Shown here: positions 16,047 to 22,000 of the stretch, piece after piece | Position numbering within the stretch: the stretch's first letter is position 1 | Layout of the letters: every line of letters begins with the position of its first letter | Assembly (NCBI GenBank): GCA_904420235.1 | Contig: CAJFUS010000019.1 | Coordinates: 1-25,263 of the forward strand | From: Candidatus Neoanaerotignum tabaqchaliae | GTDB lineage: Bacteria > Bacillota > Clostridia > Lachnospirales > Anaerotignaceae | Direction of reading: 5' to 3' | DNA: 25,263 nt | Program-made: the position numbers and the translations under genes | The notes under the pieces: model-generated | Databases searched by the model: none | Told to the model about the DNA's origin: nothing | What the model saw: only the letters and a program-made list of their open reading frames with translations

Positions 16047-17138
16047 ATGGGAAGCGAGGTTATAATTTACTGTTACGGCGCTATATGCGCCAGTATGCTT
16101 GTTTTTAATATATTATACAACATTTCTTTAAAAAACAGTGAGCCAAGGCTTAAAAAGAGAAGCGGACGAATTGAGGAAAGAATAAAAAAGCAGATTGAGA
16201 AAATAGAAAGCGGCCTTAACATTGACGAGTCGCATTTGGATTATATTACAAAAAAGCTGCGCAGGGTTATAAACATAATAGCCTTTGACACAGCTATGAA
16301 AAATATTGAGGATAGCTTTGGGAGCGACAGGGCAAAAAAGTATATAGAGCAGATACAGCCGGTGTTTTTGCCTCTTGCTTTAGTGTATTTTAAAAAAGAA
16401 AATATGCAGGCCGCCTATTTTGCCTCTTTTCTGTCGAAATATAGGCTAAGGAAAAATGCCGGCATAGACACTGTTCAGGACGTAATGCTTGATTTTATGA
16501 GAAAAAACAGCTTTTATTGCAGAGTTAATGCCCTTGAGGCGTTGTATGCCTTTGGAAGCGAGGAAAATGTTGCCGAAGCAGTTTCAATACAAGATGAGAA
16601 CAACGCGTTTTTTCACGAGAAAGTACTTACGGAAGGGCTTTTGTCTTTTACCGGCGACCATAAAAAGCTTATAAACATACTTTGGAATAAGTTTGATGAC
16701 TTTTCAGAGAAAACACAGCTTGCCGTTCTTAATTACATAAGGTTTAAAACCGGTGATTACTGTGAGAAAATGTATGAGATTATGAATGACAAATCGAAAG
16801 ATAAGGAGCTTAGGTTTTCTGCCATACGCTATTTCGGAAAATATTTTTACGAACCGGCGAAAAGTGTTATTATGTCATTTTTGAGTGATAAGGATACAGC
16901 TAACTGGGAGTATGCCGCCGTAAGCGCCTCGGCTTTATCAAGATATGGCGGGGAGGACGTTATTAAGGCACTTAAGGACGCCCTTTACAGCTCAAATTGG
17001 TATGTAAGGTATAATGCGGCAGTAAGCCTTGAGGAAAGAGGACTTGGCTACAACGATTTTAACGACGTAATAAGCGGCGGCGACAGATACGCCAGGGACA
17101 TGATTTTATACAGGCTCAGTTCCAAACGGCCTGATTAA
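16047..17138 (+). CDS. Membrane-anchored HEAT-repeat protein
   Basis: A 363-residue protein with one N-terminal membrane helix (about 5-25), then a highly charged linker (KKRSGRIEERIKKQIEKIES) and an alpha-helical solenoid. Repeats resembling HEAT units occur from about 130, clearest near the C-terminus (ANWEYAAVSASALSRYG and NWYVRYNAAVSLEERG). The positive linker after the helix places the solenoid in the cytosol. GGAGG lies seven bases before ATG 16047. HEAT-repeat membrane proteins beside GT2 synthases in Firmicutes may be scaffolds for the synthase complex; direct evidence is lacking here. It has no recognisable enzyme motif or PilZ domain. It is 12 bases upstream of the GT2 gene, so equal expression is expected. 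Confidence 0.8.
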   Translation: MGSEVIIYCYGAICASMLVFNILYNISLKNSEPRLKKRSGRIEERIKKQIEKIESGLNIDESHLDYITKKLRRVINIIAFDTAMKNIEDSFGSDRAKKYIEQIQPVFLPLALVYFKKENMQAAYFASFLSKYRLRKNAGIDTVQDVMLDFMRKNSFYCRVNALEALYAFGSEENVAEAVSIQDENNAFFHEKVLTEGLLSFTGDHKKLINILWNKFDDFSEKTQLAVLNYIRFKTGDYCEKMYEIMNDKSKDKELRFSAIRYFGKYFYEPAKSVIMSFLSDKDTANWEYAAVSASALSRYGGEDVIKALKDALYSSNWYVRYNAAVSLEERGLGYNDFNDVISGGDRYARDMILYRLSSKRPD

Positions 17139-17149
17139 AGGAGCGGCAG

Positions 17150-18562
17150 GTGGTTTATATGAGAGACGCGTTTCAGGCTTTTTTCCAGTGTGTTGGGATA
17201 TTTTTTGTTATATACATGATAGGCTACGCCAGTTTTTTGTTTTTATCCGTAACGGTGGGAACGTCAACCCTTTACAGTTCCAAAAGAAAGAACCTGCTTA
17301 AAAACGAGCTTACAAAGGATTATTATATACCTGTTTCAATAATAGTTCCGGCACATAACGAGAGCGTAACAATTGAGGCCACAATACGCTCGCTTTTGGC
17401 GTTGGAATATAAGCTTTATGAAATTGTTATTGTTGACGACGGCTCAACGGACGACACAGCAAAGGTAATACAAGAAGCCTTTAAAATGAGGCGTATAATA
17501 CGGCCCATTCAAAAAAGAGTGCCATGCACAACAGAGGAGGCTGTTTTTGAGTCCCAAGAGCAGAAGGTGAATATTACGCTTATACAAAAGAAAAACGGCG
17601 GAAAATCCGACGCTCTTAATATGGGTATAAACGCCTCGCGTTATCCCTATTTCATTTGTATTGACGCCGACTCCGTTCTTCAGTATGATTCTCTTGAAAA
17701 AGTGGTTAGACCCATATTGGAGGAGGATAACCTTATAGCCGTTGGCGGGGTTGTGCGGCCCTGCAACGGCGCCGAGATTAAGGACGGCCATGTAATAAAA
17801 TATCAGTTGCCTAAAAAGCTTGTGCCATGTATGCAGGTTTTAGAGTATGACAGGTCGTTTTTGGCGTCAAGAATATTGTTTGACAAATTTAACGGCAGTA
17901 TTATAATATCCGGGGCTTTTGGCCTTTTTAGGAAAAATATTGTTATAGATGCCGGAGGATATGATAGGAGCACAATGGGCGAGGATATGGAGCTTATTGT
18001 AAAACTTCATGTTTTTTGCAGAAAAAACAATATTCCATACCGAATTAGATATGCCGCCGACGCCGTTTGCTGGACCCAGGTTCCGGAAAATCTTAAGGAC
18101 TTGTTTAAGCAAAGAAGAAGGTGGCACATAGGGCTTTTTCAAAGCATGTTAAGCCATAGGGAAATGCTGGCCAATCCTAAATTTGGCATGGTTGGATTTA
18201 TTTCTTACATATACTTTCTTGTTTACGAGCTTTTATCGCCCTACATAGAGGTTTTTGGCGTGCTTACGATGATTTTGGCATTTATTATAGATTTTATAAA
18301 TGTGCCGTTTATGATTTTGTTTTTAGGCATTTATGTGGTATATTCTTCAATGATGTCGCTTACGGCATTTTTTGCCAGAATTCATACAATAGATATGAAA
18401 CTTAGCGTATATGACGGACTTAAGGCCATTGGTCTTTGCGCTGTGGAGGTTTCGTTTTTAAGGTTTGCTTTGGCGTGGGTAAGAATGACCTCTTTAATAG
18501 GATATAGAAGTAAAAAAGCCAAGTGGGGACGCATAGAGCGCAAGAAGATAAATTTTAAATAG
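17150..18562 (+). CDS. Processive family-2 glycosyltransferase (exopolysaccharide synthase)
   Basis: A 470-residue membrane synthase of the BcsA/PgaC/HasA type. One N-terminal membrane helix (about 10-36) leads into the GT-A catalytic domain with SIIVPAHNES (62-72), D96-D97 in VDDGST, DAD at 172-174, the GED acceptor motif at 277-279, and QRRRW at 321-325, the signature of processive polymerising enzymes. Three or four more helices follow (about 345-450). It should polymerise a UDP-sugar and translocate the chain outward; the sugar cannot be read. The C-terminus is short and contains no PilZ domain, so c-di-GMP control here appears to be transcriptional (the riboswitch) or through a partner. 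AAAGGAG at 17137-17143 supports GTG 17150; ATG 17159 is an alternative. Confidence 0.93.
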   Translation: MVYMRDAFQAFFQCVGIFFVIYMIGYASFLFLSVTVGTSTLYSSKRKNLLKNELTKDYYIPVSIIVPAHNESVTIEATIRSLLALEYKLYEIVIVDDGSTDDTAKVIQEAFKMRRIIRPIQKRVPCTTEEAVFESQEQKVNITLIQKKNGGKSDALNMGINASRYPYFICIDADSVLQYDSLEKVVRPILEEDNLIAVGGVVRPCNGAEIKDGHVIKYQLPKKLVPCMQVLEYDRSFLASRILFDKFNGSIIISGAFGLFRKNIVIDAGGYDRSTMGEDMELIVKLHVFCRKNNIPYRIRYAADAVCWTQVPENLKDLFKQRRRWHIGLFQSMLSHREMLANPKFGMVGFISYIYFLVYELLSPYIEVFGVLTMILAFIIDFINVPFMILFLGIYVVYSSMMSLTAFFARIHTIDMKLSVYDGLKAIGLCAVEVSFLRFALAWVRMTSLIGYRSKKAKWGRIERKKINFK

Positions 18563-18597
18563 CAATTTATGTTTTTTACTTGAAAGGAGAATTTAAA

Positions 18598-19116
18598 ATG
18601 AATGTTGAAAAACTAAAAAAGGGTTTTGGATACCAAAAAGAAAGCGTGTATAAATATATAGCCGAGCTGGAAGAGGAATTCTCAGCAAAGCTGTCTGAAA
18701 GAGAAAACCAGATAAACAGCGAAAACGAGACTCTTAGGGAGAGAATTAAACAGCTTGAGGAAGAGATAATTTTAAATAAAAAGGAAATAGAAGAAGAGAA
18801 AAAGCAAAGAAATCTTATATCAAATACTCTTGTTGACGCTCAGGCCTATGCCGCCAAAATTAGGGAGGATTTAGAAAAACAACGGGACGAGGAACAGAAA
18901 AAACTTACGGAAGAAGTTGAAAGGCAAAAACAGATTATCGAGCTTTACAAAAACAAGATAGATGATTTCAGACGCAAAACGGCGGAGCTTTTAAAGAACT
19001 TTGATGAGAAAGCCGCCGAGGCGGAAAATAGGGCTGAAGAATTAAAAGATAACATGCCTTCGGGAAATATGTCTATGTTTCAGAAAAAACAGGAACAAAA
19101 TGTTCAGGAGAGTTAA
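18598..19116 (+). CDS. DivIVA-like coiled-coil protein
   Basis: A 172-residue, highly charged protein with an almost continuous heptad pattern from about 15 to 150. Its N-terminus (KKGFGYQKESVYKYIAELEE) resembles the membrane-binding head of DivIVA/GpsB proteins, which insert a short loop into curved membranes and then form a coiled coil. The C-terminal tail is polar and disordered-looking. GGAG at 18586-18589 is eight bases before ATG 18598; the earlier in-frame codon at 18580 has none. Located between the synthase and the EAL gene (three bases before the latter), it may set the position or clustering of the synthase in the membrane. DivIVA membership is moderate confidence because only the head motif supports it. 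Confidence 0.72.
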   Translation: MNVEKLKKGFGYQKESVYKYIAELEEEFSAKLSERENQINSENETLRERIKQLEEEIILNKKEIEEEKKQRNLISNTLVDAQAYAAKIREDLEKQRDEEQKKLTEEVERQKQIIELYKNKIDDFRRKTAELLKNFDEKAAEAENRAEELKDNMPSGNMSMFQKKQEQNVQES

Positions 19117-19119
19117 AAA

Positions 19120-20925
19120 GTGGAAAATGATATAACTATTTACGCTGCGGGAAATCCTAATTTATATCCTTTGGAATATTATAATGCGGAAACTAAGTCG
19201 TATGAAGGCCTTTTTCCGGAACTTTTTGAGCGTTTTTCTTCCGAGAGTGGGTATAATATAATCTATTATTCATCCGGCGAGGAGGATTTAAGAGAGCGGC
19301 TTATTGGAAACACGCAGGTTGATTTTGCGTCGGGCTGCGCCGCAGATGAACTGAGCGGAGAGTTTGTTGAAATACTTAATTCCCAAATAAACGGCGAAAC
19401 GGTGTCTTATGGCATAGCTCTATCGAAAGCGGCTCCGGAAACATTCAAAGCGGAGTTTAAAGCCTTTATATCGTCTGTTGAGCAAAACGAGAAAACGGGA
19501 ATGATTTTAAGCTCGGTTCAAAGGGAAGAGTCCATTTTTGGCGCTCCAATTATAATAGGTCTTTGCGGTGTTATTTTGCTGCTTATTGTTTTAATAGCAT
19601 TGATATCAAGAAAATACCGCCGCCGTTTGAGGGAGTTTGACAAAAAGCTTGAAACTGACCCAATTACGGGCCTTGGCAACGGCAATTATCTTTTACGGGG
19701 CTGCAAACAGCTTATAAATGATAAAAACCGAGTGCTTTACAGTATGTTTTATTTTTATATAAACGCAGATAACCTTAGAAGCATAAGCGGAAGCGATGAG
19801 GCTGACAGGTTTTTGTGCCACATGGCCGCCATACTTGACGAGTATACTCTTGATACGGATATACTCTCAAGGGTGTCCGATGACGGTTTTGTTATAGTTA
19901 AACTATCGTCGGACATGGGGTTGGCCGAAAAATGGGTTGTGCCAATAATTAACAGAATATGCGGATACTCCCAAAATTTCAGAAAGCCTTATGACGTAAA
20001 TGTGTCTGTTGGAGTTTATAACTTTAAACAGTCCGACCGTAATTTGAACGAAATAATATTAAACGCCAGCCAAAGCGCCCATTCGGCCTATAATAATAAG
20101 GTTCCGGTTGAAGTATACACCGATGAGGTTATGAGAAAACAGGCTGAGGAAAAAAAGCTTCAGGCAGATATTGGCAGGGCTTTTTCAGACAATGAAATTG
20201 AGATGTATATTCAGTTTTACATTAACGCCAAAACGTCAGATATAGTAGGAGGAGAGGCGCTTTCTCGGTGGAACCACCCAGAAAAGGGATTTTTAACTCC
20301 GGAGCGTTTTGTGCCGCTAATGGAAAGGGAGGGCGCTATAAGCCGTTTGGACTATTACGCTCTTAACAAAGTGTGCGCCTTTTTGGAGGAGCTTAACCAA
20401 AAGGGCATAGAGGACTTTTTCATATCCTGCAACTTTTCAAGGGATACGTTTTCTGACATTGAATTTGTTGAAAAGTGCTTTAGTGTCATAAGCAAATATA
20501 AATTTAACCATGAGCTTTTAATTTTTGAAATTACCGAGAGCTTAGCTTCAAAAAATGTTGAACAGCTGCGTAAAAATGTTATTGACATAAAAAAATACGG
20601 TGTAAGCATAGCTATTGACGATTTTGGAGAGGGCTTTACATCGTTTTTTGACATACAGCAATATCCAATTAACGGCATAAAGCTGGACAGAAGCCTTGTT
20701 AACAATGTTAACACAAAAAATGGATACTCAATACTTAAAGCCATGGTTCAGGTTGGCCACGAGCTTGGCCTTACTATACTTGCCGAGGGAGTTGAGACTG
20801 ACGAACAGGTTGAAATGCTTAAAAAGCTGGACTGCGACGTTATACAGGGATACAGATTTTTCGCGCCAATTCCCAAATGGGAGGCTGAAAACATTATTAT
20901 GAAGCAGAATAAAACCATGCTTTGA
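19120..20925 (+). CDS. Membrane EAL phosphodiesterase with degenerate GGDEF and shortened SBP-like sensor
   Basis: A 601-residue protein in four parts: an N-terminal substrate-binding-protein-like domain (1-140), one membrane helix (143-163), a GGDEF-fold domain (about 170-335) and an EAL domain (about 350-595). The GGDEF signature is replaced by S253-D254-D255-G256-F257, so it should not cyclise GTP and may bind GTP for regulation. The EAL domain has all predicted catalytic groups: E379-A380-L381, the Asn in SCNFS, EITES, D500-D501, IKLDRS, AEGVET and QGYRFF, so it should hydrolyse c-di-GMP. The basic RKYRRRLR after the helix places the enzyme in the cytosol and the sensor outside, yet there is no signal peptide before the sensor. 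GTG 19120 overlaps the end region of the previous gene (three-base gap), indicating coupling. As the last operon gene it would lower the riboswitch ligand. Confidence 0.92.
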   Translation: MENDITIYAAGNPNLYPLEYYNAETKSYEGLFPELFERFSSESGYNIIYYSSGEEDLRERLIGNTQVDFASGCAADELSGEFVEILNSQINGETVSYGIALSKAAPETFKAEFKAFISSVEQNEKTGMILSSVQREESIFGAPIIIGLCGVILLLIVLIALISRKYRRRLREFDKKLETDPITGLGNGNYLLRGCKQLINDKNRVLYSMFYFYINADNLRSISGSDEADRFLCHMAAILDEYTLDTDILSRVSDDGFVIVKLSSDMGLAEKWVVPIINRICGYSQNFRKPYDVNVSVGVYNFKQSDRNLNEIILNASQSAHSAYNNKVPVEVYTDEVMRKQAEEKKLQADIGRAFSDNEIEMYIQFYINAKTSDIVGGEALSRWNHPEKGFLTPERFVPLMEREGAISRLDYYALNKVCAFLEELNQKGIEDFFISCNFSRDTFSDIEFVEKCFSVISKYKFNHELLIFEITESLASKNVEQLRKNVIDIKKYGVSIAIDDFGEGFTSFFDIQQYPINGIKLDRSLVNNVNTKNGYSILKAMVQVGHELGLTILAEGVETDEQVEMLKKLDCDVIQGYRFFAPIPKWEAENIIMKQNKTML

Positions 20926-21095
20926 GATTAATATCAATTTTTGTTTAATAAAAAGCGGCCTGTCTGCGGGCAAAATAAAAATGCTGCCAATGGACGTTCA
21001 AAAGGCAAGGCGGTATGATTGCAGCAAGTTTTGTGAAATGGCAGAGAGATTTTTTATTAACGAAAATCCGGCAACAAAAATTTGAGGAGGTATTT
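20926..21095 (+). other. 170-base gap with hairpin and a doubtful 34-codon open frame
   Basis: TGCTGCCAAT (20982-20991) can pair with ATTGCAGCA (21018-21026) with one bulged C, so the RNA may fold here. The same stretch is open as ATG 20981 to TGA 21085 (34 residues, rich in Lys, Arg and Phe), and its stop overlaps the GAGGAGG site of the next gene. No ribosome binding site precedes the ATG, so I do not call it a gene. No strong terminator for the upstream operon is visible, so readthrough into the next gene is possible. Confidence 0.35.
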
Positions 21096-21962
21096 ATGAG
21101 GTTAAAGCGAATGATAGCTTTTTGTGCGGCTGTGGCTGTGTTTACCGGAGCATATTTTGTGGAACTTTCTGCGAAGCCAGAAACGGATTTTGGCCTTTTC
21201 AGCTGGGGAGAAAATATTTTTGGGAGAAGCGAGCGCAAAATTATAAAAAAATATATTAAAGAGGCCAACATAAACGAGATATATCAGCAGTTTAATGAAA
21301 ATTTGCTTGAATCGGGAAAGGCCGAAAATTTTGTAAAATATATGAGCAGAAACAATGTAGATGTTTACGCTCTTATGGGAGAGGCCGAGTGGGCCTATGA
21401 GCCGGACGGGGAGAGCCTTATAAACGAAATTCGTCTTATAAGCAATTATAATAAGCGCCAAAATAAGGACGGAAAAATAAAAGGCGTTATGGTTGATGTT
21501 GAGCCTCATCTTTTAGAAGAATGGGTTTATGGAGAGGAAGGGCTGGATATTCTTTTTGAAAGCTATTTAAGCTGTATGCAGAATGCCTATGAATATGCTG
21601 TAGACCACAACCTTGAGTTTTGGGCCTGCATACCTAATTCTTATGATGATATAGATTATTACGCCCTTAAAGACCTTGTTTATTCAGCCTGCGACGGCAT
21701 AGCTGTTATGAATTATAACAGGCGCGACGAATATGGCCAAATGGAAGGCGAGGTTGAGCTTGCTCAGATGTGTGGTAAAAAGGTAATGTGTATATATGAG
21801 CTTCAACAAGTTGGCAAGCACAGTCTTGAGGGTATAAACACATACGCCAATGAGGGCATTTATGCCCTTTGGGAGTCTGCGCGGAATTTAGAGAACGAAT
21901 TTAATTATGAGGGGCTAAGCTTTGCTTATCATTATTATGAGCCTTTAAAGGATTTGCTTTAA
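21096..21962 (+). CDS. Secreted TIM-barrel-like protein, candidate glycoside hydrolase
   Basis: A 288-residue protein with an N-terminal signal peptide (about 1-27, MRLKRMIAFCAAVAVFTGAY) and an alpha/beta pattern suggesting a barrel. Strands ending in acidic residues are visible: VYALMGEAEW, GVMVDVEPHLL with D134 and E136, FWACIPNSYDD and GIAVMNYNRRDEYG. The DxE and MNYN motifs recall GH18-type and related barrels, but the family is not secure. GAGGAGG sits six bases before ATG 21096; a longer frame up to 21015 lacks a site and would destroy the signal peptide. It follows the EAL gene after 170 bases and precedes the hybrid kinase by 38 bases. Export next to a polysaccharide locus suggests polymer processing, by inference. 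Confidence 0.7.
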   Translation: MRLKRMIAFCAAVAVFTGAYFVELSAKPETDFGLFSWGENIFGRSERKIIKKYIKEANINEIYQQFNENLLESGKAENFVKYMSRNNVDVYALMGEAEWAYEPDGESLINEIRLISNYNKRQNKDGKIKGVMVDVEPHLLEEWVYGEEGLDILFESYLSCMQNAYEYAVDHNLEFWACIPNSYDDIDYYALKDLVYSACDGIAVMNYNRRDEYGQMEGEVELAQMCGKKVMCIYELQQVGKHSLEGINTYANEGIYALWESARNLENEFNYEGLSFAYHYYEPLKDLL

Positions 21963-22000
21963 TTAAAGGTGTTTTAGATAAGATAGCGGGGGAATTTTAA

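Noticed and set aside
20950..21035. Possible second c-di-GMP-I riboswitch (GGGCAAA ... GGACG ... GGTATGATTGCAGC)
   Set aside because: It lacks the GNRA-capped stem and the CGCAAAGC core, and its spacing is wrong; the likeness is limited to short pieces.
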